This document shows, one piece after another, positions 1-6,943 of a stretch of DNA of 14,997 nucleotides; positions within the stretch are counted from its first letter, which is position 1; every line of letters starts with the position of its first letter. The stretch is from JAAYCI01 sp031548875 (GTDB lineage Bacteria; Bacillota; Clostridia; Oscillospirales; Ruminococcaceae). Both the position numbers and the translations under genes were made by a program. The stretch covers positions 1 to 14,997 of the forward strand of contig JAVBQQ010000055.1 of the NCBI GenBank assembly GCA_031548875.1, given 5' to 3'. Under the pieces are notes generated by a model. That model ran no database searches and was not told the DNA's origin. It worked only from the letters and a program-made list of their open reading frames with translations.

Positions 1-152
1 GTGTAGAAGAAGTCGGCGTTCAGGCCGACCTTGACCGGGACGTTCACGCCGGTGGCGGTGTCGTAGACGCCTTCCCTTTTCATCGTGAGGCCGAACGCCG
101 CGTAGATCCCGTTCCAGAATTCGAAGCTGTGGGCGGCGTTGTCGCCCCAGGG
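1..152 (-). pseudogene. Coding-like fragment on the opposite strand, function unknown
   Basis: On the minus strand an open frame without stops reads (C-terminal part running off the window) QFFPWGDNAAHSFEFWNGIY, followed by AAFGLTMKREGVYD and VPVKVGLNADFFYT. The residue mix looks like real protein rather than a shadow, and the plus strand here gives no rhamnose isomerase sequence. The N-terminal side is lost where rhaA homology begins on the other strand, at about 150-160. The two reading frames are codon-aligned antisense to each other, so the exact break cannot be fixed by eye. The gene would continue to the left of the window. I do not recognise the family. A secreted solute-binding or carbohydrate-active protein is only a guess. 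Confidence 0.35.
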
Positions 153-887
153 GAAGAACTGGATGACGAGGTGCTGTGCAACCTGTGGATCCCCGACGGC
201 TTCAAGGACATCCCCGCCGACCGCATGACACCACGGCTGCGCTTGAAGGCGGCGCTGGACGAGATTTTCGCCCGGCCCCTGCCCCATGTGGTCGACAGCG
301 TGGAGAGCAAGGTGTTCGGCATCGGCCTCGAGAGCTACACCGTGGGCTCCAACGAATTCTACCTCAGCTACGCCGCCGGTCACCCCGGCGTGTACAACCT
401 GCTGGACAACGGCCACTACCACCCCACCGAAATGGTGAGCGACAAGATCCCGTCGCTGCTTTGCTTCTTTGACAGGCTCCCCCTGCACATCACCCGCCCG
501 GTGCGCTGGGACTCGGACCATGTCGTCCTCTTCGACGACGAGACCCGGGAAATCTGCAAAGAGATCGTTCGCAACGACGCCCTGGAGCGGGTGCGCATCG
601 GCCTTGACTTCTTCGACGCCTCCATCAACCGCGTGGCGGCCTGGGTCATCGGGGCGCGCAGCGTGCAGAAGGCCCTCCTGTTCGCCCTGCTCCAGCCCGA
701 CAAGCGCCTGAAGGAGTTGCAAGACAATGCAGACTTCACGGGGCGCCTGATGCTGATGGAGGAGGCAAAGCTGCTGCCTCTTGCCGACATATGGGCCTGG
801 TACTGCCACCGGCAGGGTGTGCCCGCGGACGAGGGCTGGTTCGATGAGGTTCAGCGATACGAAAATGAAGTTCAGCTGGGGAGGTAA
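129..887 (+). CDS. rhaA: L-rhamnose isomerase, C-terminal part (5' end missing)
   Basis: RhaA interconverts L-rhamnose and L-rhamnulose in the cytoplasm, the first step of rhamnose use. The homologous part starts at about 150 (GEELDDEV, then LWIPDGFKDIPADR) and runs to the normal C-terminus, roughly 245 residues against about 418 in full-length RhaA. All metal and active-site ligands known from the E. coli enzyme are present with the right spacing: Glu in VESK, Asp and His in DNGH, His in LHITRP, two Asp in WDSD, and Asp in GLDFFDASINR. The first ~170 residues, with the start of the barrel, are absent. Upstream of 150 the sequence resembles a different protein on the other strand, so the GTG at 129 is the nominal open-frame start and not a true one. 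The stop lies 3 nt before rhaD, so the two genes were one operon. Identity is very sure. Whether the copy is broken or only mis-joined is not. Confidence 0.9.
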   Translation: MGGVVAPGEELDDEVLCNLWIPDGFKDIPADRMTPRLRLKAALDEIFARPLPHVVDSVESKVFGIGLESYTVGSNEFYLSYAAGHPGVYNLLDNGHYHPTEMVSDKIPSLLCFFDRLPLHITRPVRWDSDHVVLFDDETREICKEIVRNDALERVRIGLDFFDASINRVAAWVIGARSVQKALLFALLQPDKRLKELQDNADFTGRLMLMEEAKLLPLADIWAWYCHRQGVPADEGWFDEVQRYENEVQLGR

Positions 888-890
888 GGC

Positions 891-1715
891 ATGACAATAC
901 TGGAACAGGACGCGATCAAGGGCTTTATCCGCACCTGCGACGACGGCTGGCAGCAGGGCTGGCACGAGCGCAACGGCGGCAACCTCACCTACCGCATGAG
1001 GGCGGAGGAGGTGGCTGCGTGCCGCCCCCATTTGACGCAGCCGCCTCGCGAATGGGTGCGCATGGACGTGCGCGCGGAAAACCTGGCGGGGGAATGGTTC
1101 ATCACCACAGGCAGCGGTAAATACTTCCGCAACGTGGCTCTGGACCCCGCTGCCAACATCGGCATCATGGAAATAGACGGCGCGGGCGACAGTTGGCGCA
1201 TCCTGTGGGGGCTGGAGAACAATGCCGTGCCCACCAGCGAGTTCCCAAGCCATTTTTTGAACCACAGCATACGAAAAGCGGCCAGTGGCGGCATGGACCG
1301 GGTCATTTACCATGCCCACACACCTGCCCTCATCGCCCTCACCTATGTGCTGCCCCTCACCAGCCGGGACTTTACCCGCACCCTGTGGAAAAGCGCCACG
1401 GAGTGCCCCGTCGTGTTCCCCGGGGGCGTGGGAGTCGTGCCCTGGATGGTTCCCGGGGGCGCGGCCATCGCGCACGAGACCAGCCGCCTGATGCGGGACT
1501 TCACGGCGGTGGTCTGGTCCCACCACGGGCTGTTCTGCACAGGGGAAACCCTCGACGAGGCATTCGGGCTGATGCACACCCTGGAAAAGGCCGCCGACAT
1601 CCACATCCGGGCGCTTTCCTGCGGCCAGGGCATCCGCCAGACCATCACCGACGACGAGCTCCGGGCCATCGCCGACGAGTTTCACGTACACCTGCGGGAC
1701 GATTTCCTGGCCTGA
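891..1715 (+). CDS. rhaD: Rhamnulose-1-phosphate aldolase
   Basis: This class II, zinc-dependent aldolase splits L-rhamnulose 1-phosphate into dihydroxyacetone phosphate and L-lactaldehyde. The product has 274 residues, the same length as E. coli RhaD, and is collinear with it. The key residues fall at the same numbers: Glu117 in PTSEFP, zinc ligands His141 and His143 in HAHTPAL, Glu171 in SATECPVVFP, and the third zinc ligand His212 in SHHGLF. The phosphate-binding motifs ERNGGNLT (residues 26-33) and TGSGKYFRN are intact. The ATG at 891 has a GGGGAGG ribosome site and follows the rhaA stop by 3 nt, which fits translational coupling. Isomerase and aldolase are present but rhamnulokinase (rhaB) is not, so it must lie elsewhere or beyond the window. 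Confidence 0.96.
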   Translation: MTILEQDAIKGFIRTCDDGWQQGWHERNGGNLTYRMRAEEVAACRPHLTQPPREWVRMDVRAENLAGEWFITTGSGKYFRNVALDPAANIGIMEIDGAGDSWRILWGLENNAVPTSEFPSHFLNHSIRKAASGGMDRVIYHAHTPALIALTYVLPLTSRDFTRTLWKSATECPVVFPGGVGVVPWMVPGGAAIAHETSRLMRDFTAVVWSHHGLFCTGETLDEAFGLMHTLEKAADIHIRALSCGQGIRQTITDDELRAIADEFHVHLRDDFLA

Positions 1716-1736
1716 CGGGGGCGCCGCGGCAGGCGC

Positions 1737-1871
1737 TCACATGGATAGAACGCAGGTGAAAATCCGCAGTACCTCTTCCTTCATATGCTCATCGGGCATG
1801 GGCATCTTCTCCTTCAGCATTTCAAAGATGCGCTCGACGTCCTTCTCGCCCTTTTGTTCCAGTTCCTTCAC
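1737..1871 (-). CDS. Small hypothetical protein, 44 residues
   Basis: A GTG at 1871 opens a 44-codon frame ending in TGA at 1737. It is preceded by a GGGAGG ribosome site (1881-1886) 9 nt upstream that directly abuts the stop of the URO-D-family gene, so the two would be co-translated. The product is highly charged and predicted helical: it starts MKELEQKGEKDVERIFEM, continues LKEKMPMPDEHMKEEV and ends LRIFTCVLSM. I recognise no family. It may be a small partner of the upstream methyltransferase-like protein, or the N-terminal remnant of a longer gene. It stops only 21 nt from the 3' end of rhaD, which arrives from the opposite direction. The case rests on the ribosome site, coupling and plausible composition. 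Confidence 0.5.
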   Translation of the reverse strand: MKELEQKGEKDVERIFEMLKEKMPMPDEHMKEEVLRIFTCVLSM

Positions 1872-1885
1872 AGTATTTTGCCTCC

Positions 1886-3028
1886 CTACGCAGTGTATTC
1901 ATGAACGAAATCCACGACGGCCCTGAGGTTCTCCGCCTTGACATCATTGGGGGAAAGCAGGCCCTGCTCTTGGGTAAGCATGATTCCTTCCCGCCCGCAT
2001 TCGTCAATGATGTGCTTTATGTGGTCGATGTTCTGTTGCTTGCTTCCCGTCTTCAGCAACTGCAGCGGCATGCCGCCACACAGGGCGACCTTGTGCCCGA
2101 TATCCCTTTTCGCCTGGATCATGTCGTCGCTCTCCACAAAGGCAATGACGGATCCCTTGGGATATTCCAGAAGGTAGTCGTACACATGGGCCCACTTGCC
2201 CTCCATTGCGATCGCAATCTTGCCGCCCAGCTCAATAATGCGGTCCATCATGCGTTTGGCCGTGGGCCAGAAGAATGTTTCAAAATATTTACGGTTCAGG
2301 TATGTCACCGTCACCACCGGCAGGAACACCCAGGGGAACGCCTCCATCGGCATGGGGCCCGGTTCCACAATTGAATAGGTGGCCTCCAGCGCGGCCAATA
2401 CCTTCTCCGGCCTGCGGCGCAGGTCCGTCATGCCCTTGGCAAAGCTGCGGTAGCAGATATACCTGTCCAGGGCGGGCTCCATCAGCTGCCCGCAAACCAT
2501 GGGGGTCCCGTACCGCTCCCGAAGAATGCCCGGCAGCGAATCCGTCTTCGCCTTGTTTGCGATCATGAGCTGCAGGGCATTTCCCAGCGCCTGCACATCT
2601 CCGGGGAATTCCTGCTGGAGTGCAGGGTATCTTCTATACAGTGCCTTGTTTCTCAGGAACCGGAGAGGGTTTTCTGTATACTCATCCAGTTCATTTTCCT
2701 CGAGGATGCAGTTGTCCTCATGCTGAAGCGTGATGCCGTCGCGCGAGATGAAAAAGGGGCTGTATCCCATGGATTCATACATTGCCAGGGGGCGGTTCAT
2801 GCCAAAAAGGCAGGTGGCGTCGTAGTCGATGTCTTCCAGCAGCTTGCCGTATACCTCGATCTCCCTTTCCACGCTGCTGAACGCGTCCTCTGCCGTAGTG
2901 CCCGCATAGGCGATGGCCCAGGTCTGGGCCATGGACAGCACGGGCACCTTCCCGGTTTTTTCATGGTTGGCCGTCGCCTTGAGCAACGCCAGCTTTTTGT
3001 CATATCTTGCCTCGGGGGCATCCATCAT
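1886..3028 (-). CDS. Uroporphyrinogen decarboxylase (URO-D) family protein, methyltransferase-like
   Basis: This is a TIM-barrel protein of about 380 residues in the URO-D superfamily, which includes haem-pathway HemE and many corrinoid-dependent methyltransferases (MtaA/MtbA/CmuA type) in anaerobes. Family marks are the C-terminal strand reading KVALCGGMPLQLLKTGSKQQ, corresponding to the usual 'AGN(x)P..LL..G(T/S)' segment, and the following helix HIKHIIDECG. No haem biosynthesis genes are nearby, so a methyl-transfer or other role is more likely than HemE (inference). The frame could open 23 codons earlier at 3097, but the ATG at 3028 has a GGGAGG site 7 nt upstream and is chosen. A TetR-type regulator gene lies just upstream on the same strand, and a small ORF follows, overlapping only through its ribosome site. 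The substrate is unknown. Confidence 0.8.
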   Translation of the reverse strand: MMDAPEARYDKKLALLKATANHEKTGKVPVLSMAQTWAIAYAGTTAEDAFSSVEREIEVYGKLLEDIDYDATCLFGMNRPLAMYESMGYSPFFISRDGITLQHEDNCILEENELDEYTENPLRFLRNKALYRRYPALQQEFPGDVQALGNALQLMIANKAKTDSLPGILRERYGTPMVCGQLMEPALDRYICYRSFAKGMTDLRRRPEKVLAALEATYSIVEPGPMPMEAFPWVFLPVVTVTYLNRKYFETFFWPTAKRMMDRIIELGGKIAIAMEGKWAHVYDYLLEYPKGSVIAFVESDDMIQAKRDIGHKVALCGGMPLQLLKTGSKQQNIDHIKHIIDECGREGIMLTQEQGLLSPNDVKAENLRAVVDFVHEYTA

Positions 3029-3104
3029 CGTAATCCTCCCTGTCGTCTGTTTATTATCAAAAAGCAAAGTCGGCATCTGTTTCGGCTCCTGCTTCAATAG
3101 TACC

Positions 3105-3145
3105 CACTACACAAATAAAAAAACACTACAAATCACTTTGTAGTG
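3105..3145. promoter_or_regulatory. Three copies of a CACTACA heptamer, candidate TetR operator
   Basis: CACTACA occurs at 3105-3111 and 3124-3130, and its complement TGTAGTG at 3139-3145. The last two form the arms of the palindrome at 3123-3146. The first is a direct repeat 19 bp away. They lie between the TetR gene and the URO-D gene, where a local regulator would act. Binding by this TetR protein is an inference. Confidence 0.35.
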
Positions 3146-3146
3146 T
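3113..3146 (-). terminator. Hairpin with T-tract after the TetR gene; possible operator
   Basis: Perfect 10-bp arms ACACTACAAA (3123-3132) and TTTGTAGTGT (3137-3146) flank a 4-nt loop. Read on the minus strand the hairpin is followed by a run of seven Ts and ATTT, as in a rho-independent terminator, 22 nt past the TetR stop. The arms are AT-rich and weak for a terminator. The same palindrome would also make a good TetR-type operator in front of the URO-D gene. Confidence 0.6.
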
Positions 3147-3168
3147 CCTGTGTTGACCCCTTTCGGCG

Positions 3169-3738
3169 TCATTCGAGAAAATCGATCAACACCCTTTTCA
3201 TATGCGCTTCCATGAAATCTTCCAGCGTGATCTGCGCCATATTGTTGGCCCAGTAGGTGTAGCTGCCAATCAGTTCCGATGCGATCATCTCCAGCACCAG
3301 TTCCAGGTTGTTGGTGTGGATGTGTTCCTCCTGGTATTTCTCCCTGAAATGCCGCTTGATAATCTGCTTCCACCTGAAAATGAAGGTGTTTTCCGAATTG
3401 TTTACCAGCGCCAGGAAATACAGGTGGTTGCTCTGAATAAAATCCAGCGTCTCCTTGAGGTGCAGCTTGGCTTTTTCCTTCTTTCCCTTTCGATAGTCCG
3501 AAAAATCAAAGTAGCGAAAGGACTCGTTGATTTGATAGATTCCATCGATCATATATTCTATGATCTCGTCCAGAACGGCGTATAGGTCATCGTAGTAGAA
3601 ATAGAAGGTCGTGCGGGCAATCGGCGTTTGCATGCATATTTGCTTCACAGTAATGCCGCGCAGTCCCCCCTTGAGGTAGGATTGCGCAAATACCTTCCTA
3701 ATCAGCTCTCTGGTGTCCTGCTTTCTGTTGTCGTCCAT
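3169..3738 (-). CDS. TetR/AcrR-family transcriptional regulator
   Basis: The product of about 189 residues has the N-terminal TetR helix-turn-helix: DTRELIRKVFAQ (helix 1), then ITVKQICMQTPIARTTFYFY with the recognition helix and the typical T-F-Y-x-Y/H-F/Y sequence, then DDLYAVLDEI. The rest is a helical ligand-binding and dimer domain with no residues I can assign to a ligand. It is probably a repressor that responds to a small molecule. The ATG at 3738 is preferred over the GTG at 3753 because a GGTGGGG sequence lies 9 nt ahead of it. It has its own promoter (3799-3827) and is followed by the URO-D gene on the same strand. Its targets may be that gene, itself, or the catabolic operon upstream. 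Confidence 0.88.
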   Translation of the reverse strand: MDDNRKQDTRELIRKVFAQSYLKGGLRGITVKQICMQTPIARTTFYFYYDDLYAVLDEIIEYMIDGIYQINESFRYFDFSDYRKGKKEKAKLHLKETLDFIQSNHLYFLALVNNSENTFIFRWKQIIKRHFREKYQEEHIHTNNLELVLEMIASELIGSYTYWANNMAQITLEDFMEAHMKRVLIDFLE

Positions 3739-3798
3739 TATGAGCATCCCCACCGGCCATAATAGCGTAAAGGAAAGGCCCTTTGCCCCGCTGACAAT

Positions 3799-3827
3799 AT
3801 TGTATCAGATACCGGCCGCATAGACAA
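3799..3827 (-). promoter_or_regulatory. Promoter of the TetR gene, with a palindrome over the -10 box
   Basis: On the minus strand TTGTCT (3822-3827) and TACAAT (3799-3804) are separated by exactly 17 bp, and TGA precedes the -10 box, giving an extended -10. The -10 overlaps the perfect 10-bp palindrome ACAATATTGT (3794-3803), a possible site for autoregulation. The start codon of the TetR gene lies about 60 bp downstream. Confidence 0.6.
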
Positions 3828-3836
3828 GAATACGGC

Positions 3837-3883
3837 ATACTGCCAGGGAAGCACCCTCCCGGAGAGTGCTTCCCTGGCAGTAT
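3837..3883 (-). terminator. Large hairpin after dctP, likely operon terminator
   Basis: Two perfect 18-bp arms, ATACTGCCAGGGAAGCAC (3837-3854) and GTGCTTCCCTGGCAGTAT (3866-3883), enclose an 11-nt loop that can pair further. It lies 14 nt beyond the dctP stop and before the TetR promoter, so it probably ends the ten-gene operon. No real T-run follows on either strand (minus-strand tail GCCGTATTCTTG). It may act with help from Rho or protect the 3' end of the mRNA. Confidence 0.65.
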
Positions 3884-3897
3884 TGGGGTGTGGGGGC

Positions 3898-5010
3898 TCA
3901 GGCTTTTTCGCTGATCAGTTCCAGGCAGCGGTTGTAGATATCCCTCGCCACAGGGTTGTCCTTTTCCAGCTCCTGTACCGTGGCCTCCTGCAGCGGCAGG
4001 GCGGCGTCCACCCATTCCTGCAGCTCCGCGTCGGTCAGCTCGATGAAATTGTCGCTTTTGGCGGTGCCGGCGCCCATGGTGTTTTCGTCGACGCTCACCT
4101 GCTCCTCCTGGCTGGGCTTTGCGCTGGCGGTAAACTCATCGATCATCAGTTGGCGTAGGTCCTCGGGCATTCTCTCAAGCGTGGCCGTGCTGATGACAGT
4201 GCCCGAGAGATCGAGGTGGGTGCCGCCCTGCCCCATGTCCACGTGGGTCGAGATGAGGTCGGTCAGCCCAAAGGCGCCCAGGGTGGTGTAGTTGTTGATC
4301 AGCCCGTCCGCCACATTCTTTTCCAGGCTGGAGTACCAGTCGGAGGGCGGCTGGGTGATGGGGGCGCCGCCATTCTGGCTGATAAGCTCCGCAAGCTCCA
4401 CTTTGTTGGTCAGTATTTTCAGGCCGTTCAGGTCGGAAGGAGTGCGAACTTCTTTGTCCCCGGTGAAATGCAGGCGATAGGGCGTAAAGGAAAACGCGCC
4501 CGCAAGGGTCATGCCCAGGTTTTCATATTCCGCCTGCATCTCCGGGAACTCCTCAAGCAGCTGGTTGTAAATCTCCACAGCCGTGTCCATGTCGGGAATG
4601 CCCATGAAGGGCATCTGGAGAATGCGGGTGTTCAGGGGCATCAGGCTTGTGAAGTTGTTGGAAGGGAAGTTCGAAACATCGGCCAGACCCTGCTGCAGTC
4701 CCTTGGGTATTTCGGAAATAGCCAGCAGGGAATTGGAAAAGTAGATCGTGAACTTGATGCGCCCTTCGCTCTTTTCCTCGATCGAGCTGCAGGCGTCCTG
4801 GATGGCGATCGCCACGGTTTCCGGTGCGGTGACATTGACGTTCAGGTCAAACACCTCGCCGTCGTCGGCCGTGGAGGCCCCCTGGGAAGCGGCGCTGCCG
4901 GAAGAGGCGTCGCCCCCGTTGTCGCCGCCGCTTCCGCCGCTGCTGCATCCGGCGAAGAGCGCGAGTGCCATAAAAGCTGCGAGCGCGAAACTGATGGTTT
5001 TTTTGAACAT
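3898..5010 (-). CDS. dctP: TRAP transporter substrate-binding lipoprotein (DctP family)
   Basis: This is the extracytoplasmic receptor of a TRAP transporter. It captures an acidic solute and delivers it to the DctQM membrane complex, which uses an ion gradient. The 370-residue product starts with a lipoprotein signal: MFKKTIS, a hydrophobic stretch and lipobox LFAGC with Cys22, then a Gly/Ser-rich linker. The DctP domain follows (about residues 55-365), with typical stretches such as SLLAISEIPKGLQQGLADVS, YENLGMTLAGAF and PSDLNGLKI. The ATG at 5010 is chosen because AAAGGAGG lies directly upstream; the open frame extends to 5064 without support. It follows dctM by 79 nt, a wider gap than elsewhere in the operon, so it may have extra expression from a weak internal promoter that I could not find. 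Ligand identity cannot be read, but the operon suggests an aromatic or acyl carboxylate. Confidence 0.92.
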   Translation of the reverse strand: MFKKTISFALAAFMALALFAGCSSGGSGGDNGGDASSGSAASQGASTADDGEVFDLNVNVTAPETVAIAIQDACSSIEEKSEGRIKFTIYFSNSLLAISEIPKGLQQGLADVSNFPSNNFTSLMPLNTRILQMPFMGIPDMDTAVEIYNQLLEEFPEMQAEYENLGMTLAGAFSFTPYRLHFTGDKEVRTPSDLNGLKILTNKVELAELISQNGGAPITQPPSDWYSSLEKNVADGLINNYTTLGAFGLTDLISTHVDMGQGGTHLDLSGTVISTATLERMPEDLRQLMIDEFTASAKPSQEEQVSVDENTMGAGTAKSDNFIELTDAELQEWVDAALPLQEATVQELEKDNPVARDIYNRCLELISEKA

Positions 5011-5089
5011 TGTTCTCCTCCTTTTTTTCCAGTGGATTATGCATGACTCCGACGGGCATGCCACAGCGCGCCGGCTTCATTCGATATTG

Positions 5090-6385
5090 CTACATCATTG
5101 ACGGCAGCCACGTGGCCAGAACCGGAAAGACGGACACCAGGACAATGACCACCAGATCCCCCAGGATAAATGGCGTAACCGCCTTGAATATTTTGGTCAC
5201 GGACAAGCCGGACAGCCCAGACATCATGAAGACGATCATGCCGATGGGCGGGGTGATGGCGCCGAGGGCCATCATGAGAACGACAAACAGTCCCAACCAG
5301 ATGGGGTCGAAGCCTGCCGCGGACAGGGCGGGAAACAGGATGGGGATCGTGAGCGCGATCATGGGAATCTCGGGCAGGATCATGCCCAAAACCATATACA
5401 TGACGCCGACGGCCAAAATGATGATCCCCCGCCCGGCATCCAGGCCTGTGACCACCTGGGTGATCAGGAAGGGCAGGCGCGAATGGGTGACAAAAGCGAT
5501 GAAAATATACGTTCCCACAAGCAGGAACAATACCATGCAGGTGGTGAGGACCGTTTCCTCCACCGCCTTTAGGAACTTCTTCAGGTTCAGCTGCCTTGTG
5601 ACCAGGGCGATGAGGATGGCGCCCACCGCGCCCACCGCGCCGGATTCCGTCGTGGTGAACAGCCCCCCGTAGATGCCGCCCAAAACCAATATGAACAAAA
5701 TGAGCATGGGGATGATGCCCTTGATGGAGCGGAACTTGTCGCCCCATGTCGTCTTGGCGCCGGCCGGGCCCAGGTTCTTGTTCCGCAGGCACATCACGGT
5801 GATGATGGCAACGAACACAACGATCATGAGTATGCCGGGAATCAGGCCGGACATGAACAGCTTGCCGATGCTTTGCTCCGTGAGTATGCCGTACAGGATA
5901 AACGGCATGCTGGGGGGGATGATGATGGAGAGCGGCGCGCCCGCCGATATGGTGGCTGCCGCGAACCCCTCGTCATACTTGTAGCGGCGCATTTCGGGCA
6001 GGGCGATCTTGCTCATGATGACGGTGCCCACATAGTGGGAGCCCGTGATGGCGCCCAGCATGCCCGAGGCCACCACGCTGGCGGAGGCCAGCCCGCCGCG
6101 CAGGCTGCCGATCCAGGCGTTGGCCGCTTTAAAGAGGTTTTTGCCGATGTCCGTCTCGGATATGATCATCCCCATCAGGGTGAACATGGGCACCACCGTC
6201 ATGGTGTAGCTGTTGATGTTGGTGAAGGGCACGGTTCCGGCCACGGTGAGGGCCTGGGGCAGGCCGCGCATGATGATGAGCCCGACGAAGCCCACAACAC
6301 CCAGCGCAACCCCGACCCACACCCGCAAAAGCAGAAGAACAAACAGAGCGACGATTCCAAGGATGCCAATCAATTCATAGCTCAT
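5090..6385 (-). CDS. dctM: TRAP transporter large permease subunit (DctM family)
   Basis: This 431-residue protein is very hydrophobic, with about 12 membrane segments, and is the ion-coupled translocation subunit of the TRAP system. Family features are the N-terminal GILGIVALFVLLLLRVWVGV segment, TVPMFTLMGMIIS-like sequence near residue 65, the SGSHYVG-like turn ITGSHYVGTVIMSKIALPEM, IIIPPSMPFILYG in the first half, and ALGAITPPIGMIVFMMSGLS near the C-terminus. These PP-containing loops are typical of DctM. Its ATG overlaps the dctQ stop (ATGA), showing translational coupling. Length agrees with the usual 425-435 residues. Confidence 0.95.
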   Translation of the reverse strand: MSYELIGILGIVALFVLLLLRVWVGVALGVVGFVGLIIMRGLPQALTVAGTVPFTNINSYTMTVVPMFTLMGMIISETDIGKNLFKAANAWIGSLRGGLASASVVASGMLGAITGSHYVGTVIMSKIALPEMRRYKYDEGFAAATISAGAPLSIIIPPSMPFILYGILTEQSIGKLFMSGLIPGILMIVVFVAIITVMCLRNKNLGPAGAKTTWGDKFRSIKGIIPMLILFILVLGGIYGGLFTTTESGAVGAVGAILIALVTRQLNLKKFLKAVEETVLTTCMVLFLLVGTYIFIAFVTHSRLPFLITQVVTGLDAGRGIIILAVGVMYMVLGMILPEIPMIALTIPILFPALSAAGFDPIWLGLFVVLMMALGAITPPIGMIVFMMSGLSGLSVTKIFKAVTPFILGDLVVIVLVSVFPVLATWLPSMM

Positions 6386-6906
6386 TTGTCGTCCGCCTCC
6401 TCCAGGATGTCAAGCTCGGGCATGTGTTCCTCTGCCGGTTGGTTCCGGGTTCGTATCCGGTTGATCATAAAGACGAATGTGGCAATGGCGGCCACAAAAA
6501 ACGCGCAGCCCAGCAGCACCAGGAAGGGCCACTCCGGCACCCTCAGCAGCGAGTAGACAACCTTGAACTCCTTTGAAAAAATGGAGGATTCAATTGTCTG
6601 CCAGCCCAGCAGCGCGCAATACGCAATCGAGATGACCAGTGTGACGACGTCCACGCCCAGGGCCAGCTTCGGGGGGAATTTCTCCACCAAAACATCCACC
6701 TTGGTGTTGCGGTTTTCCAGAATCACGCCGCCCATGGCGGGAAGGATACACACCATGGCCATCTGGGACAGCTCTGTGGCGCCCACAATGGGCGCCCTGA
6801 AAAAAATGCGAAGGATCACGTCCAGAAACACCAGCCCCAGCATAAATAAGCTTGCGGCCATGGCAATGTACACAAATATTTTTGTCACGATCCGTAGTGC
6901 TTTCAC
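6382..6906 (-). CDS. dctQ: TRAP transporter small permease subunit (DctQ family)
   Basis: The product of about 174 residues has four hydrophobic segments (roughly 7-34, 45-65, 82-104 and 125-150) and the typical DctQ arrangement, with FLDVILRIFFRAPIVGATEL after the first segment and NRNTKVDVL between the second and third. It forms the membrane complex with DctM. The GTG at 6906 is chosen because GAGGAGGGA lies just upstream; the frame runs open far past it into the preceding gene without support. The C-terminus is acidic (EEHMPELDILEEADDK) and overlaps the dctM start by 4 nt. It begins 37 nt after the hydrolase-like gene. Confidence 0.92.
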   Translation of the reverse strand: MKALRIVTKIFVYIAMAASLFMLGLVFLDVILRIFFRAPIVGATELSQMAMVCILPAMGGVILENRNTKVDVLVEKFPPKLALGVDVVTLVISIAYCALLGWQTIESSIFSKEFKVVYSLLRVPEWPFLVLLGCAFFVAAIATFVFMINRIRTRNQPAEEHMPELDILEEADDK

Positions 6907-6943
6907 ATTGTCCCTCCTCAATAACCGACAACTTGTGCACCGT

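Noticed and set aside
1721..1736. Short hairpin GCGCC-6 nt-GGCGC between rhaD and the small ORF
   Set aside because: Only 5 bp with no T-run on either strand. Common by chance in GC-rich DNA.
1886..3097. URO-D gene starting at 3097
   Set aside because: The extra 23 residues have no ribosome site. The ATG at 3028 has GGGAGG at proper distance.
4216..5046. 276-codon plus-strand frame
   Set aside because: Antisense shadow of dctP, with no motif of its own and no ribosome site.
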